DNA of 64,000 nt from DATGLG01 sp035294245 (GTDB lineage: Bacteria > Pseudomonadota > Alphaproteobacteria > JACZXZ01). A program made the position numbers and the translations under genes. The first letter of the stretch is position 1. Each line of letters opens with the position of its first letter. The notes under the pieces are model-generated. The model saw only the letters and a program-made list of their open reading frames with translations, searched no databases and had not been told where the DNA came from. Where the stretch lies: NCBI GenBank assembly GCA_035294245.1, contig DATGLG010000040.1:124001-188000 (forward strand), given 5' to 3'. Positions 45,763-54,702 of the stretch are shown one piece after another.

Positions 45763-46965
45763 TCAATCCCTCGCGACACCTATGCGTTGACCTTTCGTCG
45801 CCTCGAGCGGCGGCCGCTGCGAGAAGCGGCGGCCGAATAGCTCCGAGGCGATGTTGTTGAGCTGAATCTCGACGGTGCCACCGGCGATGCTCCAGGCGCG
45901 CGCGTCGCGCACCATGCGCTCGAGCGGGCATTCCCGCAGGTATCCGAGCCCTCCGAATATTTGCAGCGCCTCGTTGGTGACCGTCACTGCCATCTCATTC
46001 GCATAGGCCTTCGCCATCGACGCCTCGAGCATTGAGGGAAATCCCTGGGCGCCATTCGCCACTGCACGATAGGTGAGGAGGCGCGCCGCATCGAGCCGCA
46101 TCGCCAAGCGGGCGAGCTTCCACTGGAGTCCTTGGAACTCGCAGAGCGGCCGGCCGAACTGGGTGCGCTTCTTGGCATAGGCGATCGCCTCGGCGAGCGC
46201 GGCACCCGCGATTCCGAGAGCCATCGCCGCATTGCCGCAGCGCTCAAGATTGAAGGCGGCCATCAGCTTCGAGAATTCGCCCGGGCCCACCACCAGGTTT
46301 TCAGCGGGCACGCGACAGTCCTCGAAATAGAGATCGGCCTGGATGCAGCCGCGGACGCCCATCTTCTTGCGGGGCGGGCCGATCCTGAAACCCGACCTGC
46401 CCTTCTCCACGATCACCCCGCCGATGCCCTTGGCTCCCGGAGCATCGCTGAATTTCGTGTAGACGAGGAAGGACGTCATCGAGGAGGTGTCCTCGACAAA
46501 GGCCTTGTGGCCGTTGAGCACGATCGAGTTCCCCTCGATCCGGGCCCGGCTCAGCATGTCGGTGGCGCCCGAGCCGGCATGCGACTCACTAATCGCGATC
46601 CCCATAAGGAATTCGCCGCGTGCGGCTTTCGGAAGGATCGCGGCCTTCTGCTCGGTGGTGCCGTGATGAGCGATGACCTGGATCGGCCCGATGATGCAGT
46701 CGAACACGACTTCGGCGGTGTTGGCGCAGCCCTTGGCGAGTTCCTCGATCACCAGAATCGATTCGATGGGGCCTGCGCCGCCGCCGCCATACTCTTTCGG
46801 GATCGTCAGGCCGAGGAAACCGAGCTCCGCCGCGCGCGCGACCATGGGCTTGGGAAAGAGCTCCTCCTCGTCCCACTTGGCCGCCATCGGCTTGAGCTCG
46901 TTTTCCGCGAACCAGCAGGCCTTGTCGCGCAGGGCCATCTGGCTCGGGGTGAATTGGAAATTCAT
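45763..46965 (-). CDS. Acyl-CoA dehydrogenase
   Basis: A 400-aa flavin acyl-CoA dehydrogenase. FAD/substrate motifs are ISESHAGSGATDM and QFGRPLCEFQGLQWKLA. The MCAD catalytic Glu position near the C-terminus is Gly (AGGT at 361-364). The alternative base used by isovaleryl-CoA and long-chain enzymes is present as E241 in FNLERCG. It would make a 2,3-unsaturated acyl-CoA, which the CaiD-like hydratase could then hydrate. It is the second gene of the operon, 6 bp after rpiR and 32 bp before the binding protein. Confidence 0.92.
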   Translation of the reverse strand: MNFQFTPSQMALRDKACWFAENELKPMAAKWDEEELFPKPMVARAAELGFLGLTIPKEYGGGGAGPIESILVIEELAKGCANTAEVVFDCIIGPIQVIAHHGTTEQKAAILPKAARGEFLMGIAISESHAGSGATDMLSRARIEGNSIVLNGHKAFVEDTSSMTSFLVYTKFSDAPGAKGIGGVIVEKGRSGFRIGPPRKKMGVRGCIQADLYFEDCRVPAENLVVGPGEFSKLMAAFNLERCGNAAMALGIAGAALAEAIAYAKKRTQFGRPLCEFQGLQWKLARLAMRLDAARLLTYRAVANGAQGFPSMLEASMAKAYANEMAVTVTNEALQIFGGLGYLRECPLERMVRDARAWSIAGGTVEIQLNNIASELFGRRFSQRPPLEATKGQRIGVARD

Positions 46966-46971
46966 GTCACC

Positions 46972-47994
46972 TCACCTGTATTGGCGCGCCGGCTTGGCGG
47001 CTGGCCTTTTTCTCGCCCGCGGAAGTCTTTGCAAAACTCGGCTAGCCGCGCGCCCTGATCCGCCTCGCGCGGCGAACGCCTCGATCTCGGCATTGAAGCG
47101 GCCGCGAAAATTCTCGTTCACGTAGGTCTCGTGCTGCACCCAGGCGTCCTCGTGACGTCTCAGCGCCTCTAGGGTCTGCTTCCGGGTAGCGAGCGCGATG
47201 CCGAGCATCAGCGCATTCATCAGGCTGAGCGCGGCGACCCGCGATTCGAAAAACGCGGGGTACTTGACCGGGACAATCAACGCCACGTCCGCGTGCTCCG
47301 CCAGGGGTGACAGCTCGGAATCAGTGACCGCGATCGTCGTGGCGCCCGCCTTCTTGGTCGCTGCGAGGATCTCCACGGTCTCCCTGGTGTAGCGCCGGAA
47401 GCTGAAGCCGAGGCTGGCATCGCCGGGCGCCACCTTCATGATCTGCTCGGGCACGTCGCCGATCCCCGGCCGCAGCACGGCAGCGCGGCGGCCGATCCAG
47501 CCGAGATAGAACTCCAGGTGGCGCACGAGCCCGAAGGTGCTGCGCAGTCCAACCAGATGGATCGTCCGCGCTCCCGTCAGGATCTCGACCGCACGAGCAA
47601 AGCTCGGCTCTGCCAGCTGGTCCAGCGCGCGCTCGAGATTGGCGATATCGGCACGAAGGCCCATCTCGAGAATCGAATGTGGATCTCTACCTCGCGTTGT
47701 GCGCTTCAGTTGTGAAACCGTATCGACGTCCTGTCGCAGGGCCTGGCGTGCCAGTCCCTGAAGCTCCGTGAAGCCCGACAGCCCCAGGTGCTCGGCGAAG
47801 CGAACCACTGTCGCTGGACTGATTCCCGCCAGCTTGCCGACGCGAGCCGCGGAAGCAAATGCCAGCTCCTGGTGGTGGTGCAACACGTATTCAGCGACCG
47901 CCCGGTAGGTGGGCGTCATGTCCTTGTAGCCGTCCCTGATGCGCGCCAGGATCACCGCCATGGTCTGGCTTGGCGCCGTTTTTGAATTGTTCAT
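46972..47994 (-). CDS. RpiR family transcriptional regulator (HTH plus SIS domain)
   Basis: A 340-aa regulator with an N-terminal HTH_6 domain (MTPTYRAVAEYVLHH, LAGISPATVVRFAEHLG) and a C-terminal SIS domain (IHLVGLRSTFGLVRHLEF, GATTIAVTD). SIS domains bind phosphosugars in most characterised members, but many RpiR regulators near amino-acid and CoA operons have other effectors. It heads the operon it presumably controls; a palindrome lies 17 bp upstream of its start. The C-terminus has an extra basic tail rich in Arg and Ala. Confidence 0.9.
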   Translation of the reverse strand: MNNSKTAPSQTMAVILARIRDGYKDMTPTYRAVAEYVLHHHQELAFASAARVGKLAGISPATVVRFAEHLGLSGFTELQGLARQALRQDVDTVSQLKRTTRGRDPHSILEMGLRADIANLERALDQLAEPSFARAVEILTGARTIHLVGLRSTFGLVRHLEFYLGWIGRRAAVLRPGIGDVPEQIMKVAPGDASLGFSFRRYTRETVEILAATKKAGATTIAVTDSELSPLAEHADVALIVPVKYPAFFESRVAALSLMNALMLGIALATRKQTLEALRRHEDAWVQHETYVNENFRGRFNAEIEAFAARGGSGRAASRVLQRLPRARKRPAAKPARQYR

Positions 47995-48010
47995 TTCACG
48001 TTGGCCTAAT

Positions 48011-48028
48011 CTGAAATAAGTATTTCAG
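48011..48028. promoter_or_regulatory. Candidate RpiR operator (CTGAAAT-N4-ATTTCAG)
   Basis: Exact 7-bp inverted repeat CTGAAAT-AAGT-ATTTCAG immediately upstream of rpiR. The form TGAAAT-N4-ATTTCA is of the type bound by RpiR-family regulators. It would give autoregulation of the whole ten-gene operon. The rest of the gap to 48141 shows AT-rich sequence, including a GAATTC-centred palindrome near 48100-48106. Confidence 0.65.
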
Positions 48029-48141
48029 AGGCTGCCGGGAAGAGTCAAGCTGGGAGCCGCCCGCCAAGCGTTCGTCGAAATGAACTTCGTTTAGAAATTG
48101 AGAATTCTGAATTGTTCCAAGTTGGACTTGGTTTGAGCGAG

Positions 48142-49152
48142 CTAGGAAAGAAGGTGGCTCAGCTCCTGAAGAACGTCCGCCCCGATCTCGATGCCCCGTT
48201 CCTCAGCGAGCTGTCGCGCGAGATAGCGGCGGTCACCTGGTAGCCTCGCCTGGCCCGATGCCCTGAGCGCTTTGACAAGCACCTCAATCCGCGACGTGAA
48301 ATCCGTCCTTCCTGCACGTTGCGGATCGATGAGAATCACAAGTTCGCCAGTCCTCGCAGTGGGTGCCGCGGAGAACTGTGAATAGTCGACTTCAAAGGCA
48401 AAGGCGCCACCCGTGAGAGCTGCGGCAAGAATCTCGACCATCATTGCGATCGAGGCTCCCTTATATCCGCCAAAGGGCAGGAGCGCCCCACCCTCGATAA
48501 TCGCCATAGGGTCAGTTGTCGGATTGCCGTTCCGATCCACCCCGACGCCGGGCGCAAGCATTTTCCCGGCGCGTGCCGCCAACCGCACTTCGCCAAAGGC
48601 CATGGTGCTAGAAGCCTGATCAAAGATAAGCGGTTCACCCTCGGCACGAGGTACCCCGAAGGCCATCGGATTGGTGCCGTAGACAGGCACCCGCCCTCCC
48701 GGAGGCACCACATGCATGATGCTGTTGACGAAGGCGAGGGTTACGAGACCCTCTCTCGCGAACATCTCCACATCGGGCCAGAGCGGCGATAGATGGTGAG
48801 AGTTGCGAATTGCGACGAGACAGCATCCTGTCCGCTTCGCCTTCTCAATAGCCAACATTTTGGCAACTGCGAGCGCAGGCTGTGCGAAGCCATTGCATGC
48901 GTCGACACCGATAATGCTTGCTGCTGCCTTGTTATCCAGAATGGGGCGCGCCTGCCCGTCCACCCAACCAGATTGCAGGGCGGCGACATAGCTCACTATG
49001 CGAAAAATACCATGGTTTTCTGCGCCATCTCTCTCTGCGGCAACGCAGACGGCTGCGATGATAGCGGCGTTTCCTTCCGACATCCCATGCCGAACAAGGA
49101 TGCGACGAACGAGATCAACGAGCACCTCCACGCGAAACAGCATGATCGTCAC
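48142..49152 (-). CDS. Ldh2/MDH2 family NAD(P)-dependent oxidoreductase
   Basis: A 336-aa member of the malate/L-lactate dehydrogenase (Ldh_2) family, which has a fold unlike classical LDH. Conserved blocks: RDGAENHGIFRI, AIRNSHHLSPLW (catalytic His) and YGTNPMAFGVPR. Characterised members reduce 2-oxo acids (malate, sulfolactate, ureidoglycolate) or cyclic ketimines (delta1-piperideine-2-carboxylate and pyrroline-2-carboxylate, DpkA/LhpD). Starts at GTG 49152 with GGAAGG upstream; ATG 49143 is an alternative. It is the last gene of an operon with a TauABC-like importer. Confidence 0.9.
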   Translation of the reverse strand: MTIMLFRVEVLVDLVRRILVRHGMSEGNAAIIAAVCVAAERDGAENHGIFRIVSYVAALQSGWVDGQARPILDNKAAASIIGVDACNGFAQPALAVAKMLAIEKAKRTGCCLVAIRNSHHLSPLWPDVEMFAREGLVTLAFVNSIMHVVPPGGRVPVYGTNPMAFGVPRAEGEPLIFDQASSTMAFGEVRLAARAGKMLAPGVGVDRNGNPTTDPMAIIEGGALLPFGGYKGASIAMMVEILAAALTGGAFAFEVDYSQFSAAPTARTGELVILIDPQRAGRTDFTSRIEVLVKALRASGQARLPGDRRYLARQLAEERGIEIGADVLQELSHLLS

Positions 49153-49177
49153 ATCACCTTCCGTGATGGCTCCGCGC

Positions 49178-49945
49178 TCAGTCTGTTGCGCTGACTTCCG
49201 AGCGGATGAGTCGGGTGACCTCGCGACGCAGTATATTGAAGTCGTCCGACGCCGGGTCGCGTGGACGGGGTAAATCGATTACCAGATCGGCTTTGATGCG
49301 ACCTGGCCGCTTCGTCATGATGATGAGGCGGTCGGAGAGGAAGATGGCCTCGTCGACACTATGCGTGACGAAGAGGACGGTGCGCCGCGATTCCTGCCAG
49401 ACACGTACCAGCTCTTCCCCGAGAAGTGCACGGGTTTGGGCGTCGAGGGCGGCAAAGGGCTCGTCCATGAGAAGGATGTCAGGGTCGTTGATAAGTAGAC
49501 GCGCGATCGCGACGCGCTGCTGCATTCCACCTGAAAGTTGGTGCGGGAAGCTGTCCGCGAATTCCTCCAGATGCATGATCTTGAGCCAGCGCTGCGTCCT
49601 CGCCCAGCGCTCCTCCCTATAGATCTTTTGGATCTCGAGCCCGAATTCGATGTTTTGGCGCGCTGTTCGCCAGGGGAAAAGTGCAAATTGCTGAAACAGC
49701 ATGCCGCGCTCACGGCCCGGCCCTGTTATTAGCTTTCCATCCACGTAAATGGCGCCGCCTGTTGCTTTCTCAAGGCCGGCCGCTATGAAGAGGAGCGTCG
49801 ACTTGCCACAGCCGGACGGGCCGAGGATACAGAGGAACTGTCCCTCAGGCACGGTGAGGTCGAGTCCGTCGAGTGCAGTGACGCCGTCCCCCACCAAGCC
49901 AAACCTCTTCACGATTTTCTCGGCGGCAATCTTCACCCTGGTCAT
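49178..49945 (-). CDS. ABC transporter ATP-binding protein, TauB/SsuB-like
   Basis: A 255-aa ATPase: Walker A GPSGCGKS, Q-loop LFQQFALFPW, signature LSGGMQQRVAIARLL, Walker B ILLMDEPFAALD and FVTHSVDEA. This is the nitrate/sulfonate/taurine family. It overlaps the permease stop by ATGA and precedes the Ldh2-family gene by 25 bp. Confidence 0.93.
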   Translation of the reverse strand: MTRVKIAAEKIVKRFGLVGDGVTALDGLDLTVPEGQFLCILGPSGCGKSTLLFIAAGLEKATGGAIYVDGKLITGPGRERGMLFQQFALFPWRTARQNIEFGLEIQKIYREERWARTQRWLKIMHLEEFADSFPHQLSGGMQQRVAIARLLINDPDILLMDEPFAALDAQTRALLGEELVRVWQESRRTVLFVTHSVDEAIFLSDRLIIMTKRPGRIKADLVIDLPRPRDPASDDFNILRREVTRLIRSEVSATD

Positions 49946-50784
49946 TCCGTGACCAGACCCTTCTGCCAGCGCAGCATGCGCTTCATCACAAAGCGCACGA
50001 GCACGTCGAGGGCGAAGCCAACCGCGCCGATGGCCACCATACCCGCAATAACTCTATCGGTCCGCACCAACATACGAGCCTCGGTAATCAAGTAGCCCAG
50101 GCCAGAGCGGACGGCGATCAGCTCGGCGACAATGACATTGGTGAAGGCGATCCCGACCGCAATGCGGAGGCCGGTGAAGATCGCTGGCAGCGAAGCCGGA
50201 AAGATGACTTTCATGAAGATGGCGCCCTGCGAGGCGCCCATCGTCTGAGCCGCCCATACGAGGTGCTTGGGGACGTTTTTCACGCCATGGCTGGTGTTAA
50301 GGATCACGGACCAGACGGTGCCGATGAAGACGAGGAAAATCGCAGGGCGATCGCCGATACCCATGAGAATGATGGAAATCGGGATCCAGGCCGAAGCGGG
50401 GATCGGCCGCAAGCCGTCGACGGTCGTGGTCAGTAGGCGGTCGAACACCACAGAATAGCCCATGACAAGGCCGATCGGGACCGCGACAATAACCGCGAGT
50501 GCATAGCCCGCCGCGACCCGCATCATACTTGCCGTGATATCGTCGAAGAGGGTGCCGGTCCTAATGAGCTCGATGAGCGCCACGAAGACTTGGCTCGGTG
50601 GCGGCAGCAGGATGTCATTCCCCCCACCGAGTCGGGCCGCGATCTCCCACGTGGCGATAACGAGGATCGGAACAACGAAAGGCGCAAGCCCGTTGATCAG
50701 CTGCCGCCGGCTGCCCGAGGACTCTGTGAATGTATCTGAGCGCCGACGAAACCAGGAATGCTGCCGGCGGCGTCCGGCTTTCAT
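49942..50784 (-). CDS. ABC transporter permease, TauC/SsuC-like
   Basis: A 280-aa permease from the ATG at 50784; a GTG at 50811 in the same frame is possible. It has six membrane segments, the first in PFVVPILVIATWEIAARL, and the EAA loop (AAQTMGASQGAIFMKVIFPASLP). GLRIAVGIAFTNVIVAEL is the SsuC/TauC motif. It belongs with the binding protein encoded 93 bp upstream. Confidence 0.92.
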   Translation of the reverse strand: MKAGRRRQHSWFRRRSDTFTESSGSRRQLINGLAPFVVPILVIATWEIAARLGGGNDILLPPPSQVFVALIELIRTGTLFDDITASMMRVAAGYALAVIVAVPIGLVMGYSVVFDRLLTTTVDGLRPIPASAWIPISIILMGIGDRPAIFLVFIGTVWSVILNTSHGVKNVPKHLVWAAQTMGASQGAIFMKVIFPASLPAIFTGLRIAVGIAFTNVIVAELIAVRSGLGYLITEARMLVRTDRVIAGMVAIGAVGFALDVLVRFVMKRMLRWQKGLVTE

Positions 50785-50877
50785 TCTATTGCTGCCTCTC
50801 GCGAACCGCACGAACCCACAGAGATGCGATGTCAGATTTAATTTGGTTCTACCATCTCGCTACCGAGCAGCACACCG

Positions 50878-51849
50878 TCATTTTGTCGCCGCGGCGACAA
50901 ACGACGTGTTGATGAATTTCGACCAGTCGATTCGGTCGTATTCTTCCTTTTTGATGAAGCCCATCTCCTCGGTGAACTTGGCCAGTGCCCGGATCTGATC
51001 GGGTTTGAGCGCATAGGTCAGCTCCACGTTGCTCATGGCCTCCCGCATGATAGGCTCGGGAACTTTGTAGCTCTCCACGCCGGTCTTGATGACCTCGTCA
51101 GGGTGGGCGCGATAGTATTTAACTGACTCGACATGCGCCCTGACCACTGCCTTCACGATATCGGGATGTTCATCGATGAAGCCTTGGGAGGTCTCGACGC
51201 CCGAATCTATAGCGCCGAGCGGCGTATTGTAGGGATAGGCCAGGACCTTGGCGCCGTAGTTCTTCACGCCGAAAACCGCCCACGGCTCGAATCCCATATA
51301 GGCGTCGATCGAACCGCCCTTGAGCGCGATGGGCATATCGGTCACTGGCATGTTGATGAGGCTTACGTCCCTGTCGGGGTCGAGACCATTTGCGTGCAGA
51401 GTCGCGATCAGCGTCATCTGCTCGATCGAGCCGAAGGTGACCCCGATCTTCTTACCCTTAAGCCCCTTCACGTCGGGGATGCTGGGGTTTGAGACGAGCG
51501 CCCGACCTTTCTCGTTCGTCGAAGCAACGACGACGACGTCCTTGCCGCGCGCACGCAGCAATACGGAGGCGGTCAAGCCGGCATATGAGATTTGTGCATA
51601 TCCAGCGGAAACAGCCTCGAGCCGCTCTGTGGCGGAGGGAAACTCGACAATCTTGGCAACGATACCCTGAGACTTCAGTTCGTTAGCGACTCTATAGGCA
51701 GGAAGGAAGCCGAAAAAGCGAACTGTGGCGATGATCAGCGGATTCGATTCCGTGCCAACCTTCTGCGCGGCTGCCGGCTCTGCGAAGAGGCCCATCGTGC
51801 CAATCAGAGCTAAGCAGAGGTAGACCGTCCTCCGAAGAAATCCATTCAT
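50878..51849 (-). CDS. ABC transporter substrate-binding protein, TauA/SsuA/NMT1-like
   Basis: A 323-aa binding protein with a Sec signal (NGFLRRTVYLCLALIGTMGL, cleavage near AAAQK). Family blocks: IVEFPSATERLEAVSAG, LKGKKIGVTFGS and GGSIDAYMGFEPW. I used the ATG at 51849, with GGGGGC upstream. It starts the minus-strand importer/Ldh2 operon. The ligand may be an aliphatic or amino acid-like compound rather than a sulfonate, judging by the nearby amino-acid oxidation genes; this is inference. Confidence 0.9.
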   Translation of the reverse strand: MNGFLRRTVYLCLALIGTMGLFAEPAAAQKVGTESNPLIIATVRFFGFLPAYRVANELKSQGIVAKIVEFPSATERLEAVSAGYAQISYAGLTASVLLRARGKDVVVVASTNEKGRALVSNPSIPDVKGLKGKKIGVTFGSIEQMTLIATLHANGLDPDRDVSLINMPVTDMPIALKGGSIDAYMGFEPWAVFGVKNYGAKVLAYPYNTPLGAIDSGVETSQGFIDEHPDIVKAVVRAHVESVKYYRAHPDEVIKTGVESYKVPEPIMREAMSNVELTYALKPDQIRALAKFTEEMGFIKKEEYDRIDWSKFINTSFVAAATK

Positions 51850-52207
51850 AGAAGCCCCCATCGTGAAGAATGCGCCCCCGCTTTGAATCGGAGGCCTCTG
51901 CTGTCAACTCGCAGCGAGCGTAGTGGTGTGGCTATGGCGCGCCATTTAAAAGAGTCCCCCAGGCCATGGGAGGGATGCAAGCAAGTATTCTTAATCTTTA
52001 GGGCAAAGAAAAACTTGAAGCCTGATATCTCGCTCGAACACGTGATCGAATCGAAAGCTGCCCTTAAAGCATGGCCTCACTTTTTCTGTGCTGGTGGAAA
52101 GGGAGAGCCTAACCTAGAGTGCGGCACAAGAACTGTCCGCAGTCCCGGATGGGCATAAGGGGATATTCCGCGACCCTCTAATCCCGTAGCACGTGAAGGT
52201 TGCCGAT
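51850..52207. other. Divergent intergenic region, no gene seen
   Basis: This 358-bp AT-richer gap separates the divergent binding-protein and DadA-like genes. It must hold promoters for both. An open frame of about 90 codons (51883-52158) has no recognisable domain and no good ribosome site, so I do not call it. No clear palindrome was found. Confidence 0.5.
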
Positions 52208-53539
52208 ATGGCGTCGCAGCAAGCTGCGCATTTGCCCAGGCCGAAGCGCGTGGCGATCATCGGCGCCGGCGTTGTCGGCTTGAGCTGCGGGCTTCATCTT
52301 CAACACTTGGGCTATGACGTCGAGATCTTCGACCCGCGGGAGCCTGGCACAGGTGCGTCTTACGGCAATGCTGGCATCATCGCCGTTTCTGAGGTGCTGC
52401 CCCTCGGACGTCTCGCCACCCTGCGCCTATTACCGAGTATGCTGCTGGACTCGACCGGCCCACTTGTCATCCGGTGGCGCTATCTGCCTCACATTGCTCC
52501 CTGGCTGCTCCGACTCGTCGCCTCCTGCCGCCCTGCTGAGGTCGAGCGCATTGCAGCGGCACTTGCAGCACTTCTGTCTCAGGCGGTTGCGGCGTGGCGC
52601 GAACTCTTGCATGGCTCTCCTGCCCAGGCGCGTCTAGTATCCTCAGGCTGGTTGCGAGCCTATGACAGCGAACGGAGCCTCAAGCGGGCGCTGCCGGATA
52701 TAGAGCGCCAGCGCCGCCTCGGCGTCAAATTGCAGGTCCTGGACGCGCGCGCGTTGCGGGAGTTTGAACCAGCACTGGCACCTGTTTTCGCAGGTGCTAC
52801 CTTCTGCCCAGATGTGTGCCACCTAGATTCGCCGTTCCGCACGATGCAGGCACTGGCAACAATGCTTGCAGCTGGTGGTGGCGTGTTCCGCAAATGCGCG
52901 GTGCAGCGCTTAGACATGGAGCAGGGCCGGCCGGCAATTGTCGACGGCGACGGTAACCGCGTGATCTATGATCGCGTCGTGATCGCTGCCGGTGCCTGGT
53001 CGCGGCAGCTTGTGCGCTCGCTCGGCACCGACGTGCGACTCGATACCGAGCGCGGCTATCACCTCATGCTCCCAACACCGCCTCGCACGCTCAAGCATCC
53101 CGTCTCCATTGCCAATCCGGGCTATTCGCTCGTGCAGATGGAGGATGGTCTGCGCCTGACCTCCGGTGTGGAGTTCGCCGGCCTGGATGCTCCCGCCGAT
53201 TTTCGGCGCGTGCGACGCATGGTCACCCACGCCGCAAGGAGTGTTCCTGGGCTTGAGCCGAATTCCATGTCGGAATGGCTCGGCTTTCGACCATCCATGC
53301 CGCACTCGCTGCCGGTGATCGGACCCGTGCCGAATCATCCCAATGTATTACTGGCGTTTGGCCATGGCCATTTGGGCGTCACCCTTGGTCCGCTCACGGG
53401 ACGCCTCATCGCAGCCCTCGCGGAAGGCCGACCGACCAGCATCGACATCACGCCCTTTTTACCCGGGCTGTCCGGCGATAATCCTCGACGTCGAGTTGGT
53501 ACCAGAACGGATTCATACAATCGGGAGGAGATATGCTGA
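52208..53539 (+). CDS. FAD-dependent oxidoreductase, DadA-like D-amino acid dehydrogenase
   Basis: A 443-aa DAO-family flavoprotein. The FAD-binding motif is VAIIGAGVVGLSCGLHL near residue 15. SYGNAGIIAVSEVLPLG, RGYHLMLP and LPVIGPVPNHPNVLLAFGHGHLGVTLGP are typical of DadA/HpbR-type dehydrogenases that oxidise D-amino or imino acids to imino acids and pass electrons to quinone. ATG 52208 was preferred to GTG 52193. It overlaps the next gene by seven bases, so the two are co-translated. Substrate unknown; D-proline, D-hydroxyproline or sarcosine-like compounds are candidates. Confidence 0.9.
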   Translation: MASQQAAHLPRPKRVAIIGAGVVGLSCGLHLQHLGYDVEIFDPREPGTGASYGNAGIIAVSEVLPLGRLATLRLLPSMLLDSTGPLVIRWRYLPHIAPWLLRLVASCRPAEVERIAAALAALLSQAVAAWRELLHGSPAQARLVSSGWLRAYDSERSLKRALPDIERQRRLGVKLQVLDARALREFEPALAPVFAGATFCPDVCHLDSPFRTMQALATMLAAGGGVFRKCAVQRLDMEQGRPAIVDGDGNRVIYDRVVIAAGAWSRQLVRSLGTDVRLDTERGYHLMLPTPPRTLKHPVSIANPGYSLVQMEDGLRLTSGVEFAGLDAPADFRRVRRMVTHAARSVPGLEPNSMSEWLGFRPSMPHSLPVIGPVPNHPNVLLAFGHGHLGVTLGPLTGRLIAALAEGRPTSIDITPFLPGLSGDNPRRRVGTRTDSYNREEIC

Positions 53540-54669
53540 GCTTTCCGACCTTGCAGGATCTGGTCTGGGCTGCGCGGCAGAATCTGCCCAAGCCCGTGTG
53601 GGATTTCGTCACTTTCGGGACGGAGACCGAGACGACCTTGCGGCGAAACCGCCAGTCGATCGATAGTCTCGCCTTCCTGCCGCGCATCATGCGCGATGTG
53701 AGTGAAGTCGATCCCTCCGCAACTTTTTTCCACACCAAATTGCGCATCCCCGTGCTTTTGGCGCCGATCGGTTCGATCAAGCTACTCGATCCGGCAGGCG
53801 CGCTTGCCGCGGCGAAGGCAGCCGAAAGCTTCGGAACAATGCATATCGTGAGCGGATTTGCCGAGCCCGGCTTCGAGGCTGTAGCTAAAGGCAGCACGGC
53901 GCCGTTAATCTATGCTCTTCATCCTCGTGCCGAGCCAAGCTTCCTCGACGACCTCGTCGACCGTGTTAGGGCGTGCGGCTACAGAGCGATCGCGTTCGTG
54001 AGCGAGGCAGCCTATTACAGTCGCCGCGAGCGTGACCTGATGAACGGCCTAAATACCGTTGCCAAGCGCGGCCGTACGTATGCGAGTTACCTTCAACAGC
54101 AGCGCGAGGAGAAGGCGAAGGGGATGGTACCAAGCAAAGAAGGCTTGCTCGGCACAATGATAAGCTGGGGCATGCTCGAGCGGGTCAGGCAGCGCTCCGG
54201 GCTGCCGATAATCCTCAAGGGTGTGACCACGGCCGAAGACGCGCGCCTCGCAGTCGAGCACGGCGTCGACGTCGTTTACATCTCGAATCACGGAGGCCGC
54301 GCAATCGACCATGGTCGCGGCACAATCCAGGTGCTCCCGGAGATCGTTGAAGCCGTCCAAGGCCGGGCGGAGGTGATCATCGATGGCGGCTTTGTGCGCG
54401 GCACCGATGTGCTGAAAGCCATCTCTCTTGGTGCCAGGGCCGTGTGCATGGGGCGCATGCAGTCCTGGGCGCTTGCAGCAGGCGGCCAGGCGGCACTCGA
54501 GCGGATGCTCGAGATTCTCGAGGAGGAGATCATCGTCACCATGGGCCTCCTGGGCATCAATCGGTTGAGCGAGCTCGATAGCACCTATGTGGCACCCACC
54601 CAGCCCGTTGTTCCCGCGCATCCTTTGAGCGCCTTTCCTGTCGTGATGGAGCGTCTCGCCAAGGATTAA
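53533..54669 (+). CDS. FMN-dependent alpha-hydroxy acid dehydrogenase (LldD family)
   Basis: A 378-aa TIM-barrel flavoprotein of the lactate/glycolate oxidase family. The catalytic pair is H253 in SNHGGRAID with the following Arg. VLLAPIGSIKLL, ILKGVTTAEDA and IIDGGFVRGTDVLKA are conserved FMN-barrel blocks. The N-terminal segment differs from usual LldD proteins, where a Tyr-Tyr pair precedes the GxxDE motif. It oxidises a 2-hydroxy acid to a 2-oxo acid. The ATG lies within the end of the DadA-like gene, with GGAGG upstream. Confidence 0.9.
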   Translation: MLSFPTLQDLVWAARQNLPKPVWDFVTFGTETETTLRRNRQSIDSLAFLPRIMRDVSEVDPSATFFHTKLRIPVLLAPIGSIKLLDPAGALAAAKAAESFGTMHIVSGFAEPGFEAVAKGSTAPLIYALHPRAEPSFLDDLVDRVRACGYRAIAFVSEAAYYSRRERDLMNGLNTVAKRGRTYASYLQQQREEKAKGMVPSKEGLLGTMISWGMLERVRQRSGLPIILKGVTTAEDARLAVEHGVDVVYISNHGGRAIDHGRGTIQVLPEIVEAVQGRAEVIIDGGFVRGTDVLKAISLGARAVCMGRMQSWALAAGGQAALERMLEILEEEIIVTMGLLGINRLSELDSTYVAPTQPVVPAHPLSAFPVVMERLAKD

Positions 54670-54702
54670 ATATGGCGGATTCGGATCCGCAAGGTGGCGC
54701 AC

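Noticed and set aside
51883..52158. Open frame of about 90 codons in the divergent gap
   Set aside because: No domain, weak ribosome site, and it sits where two promoters must be.
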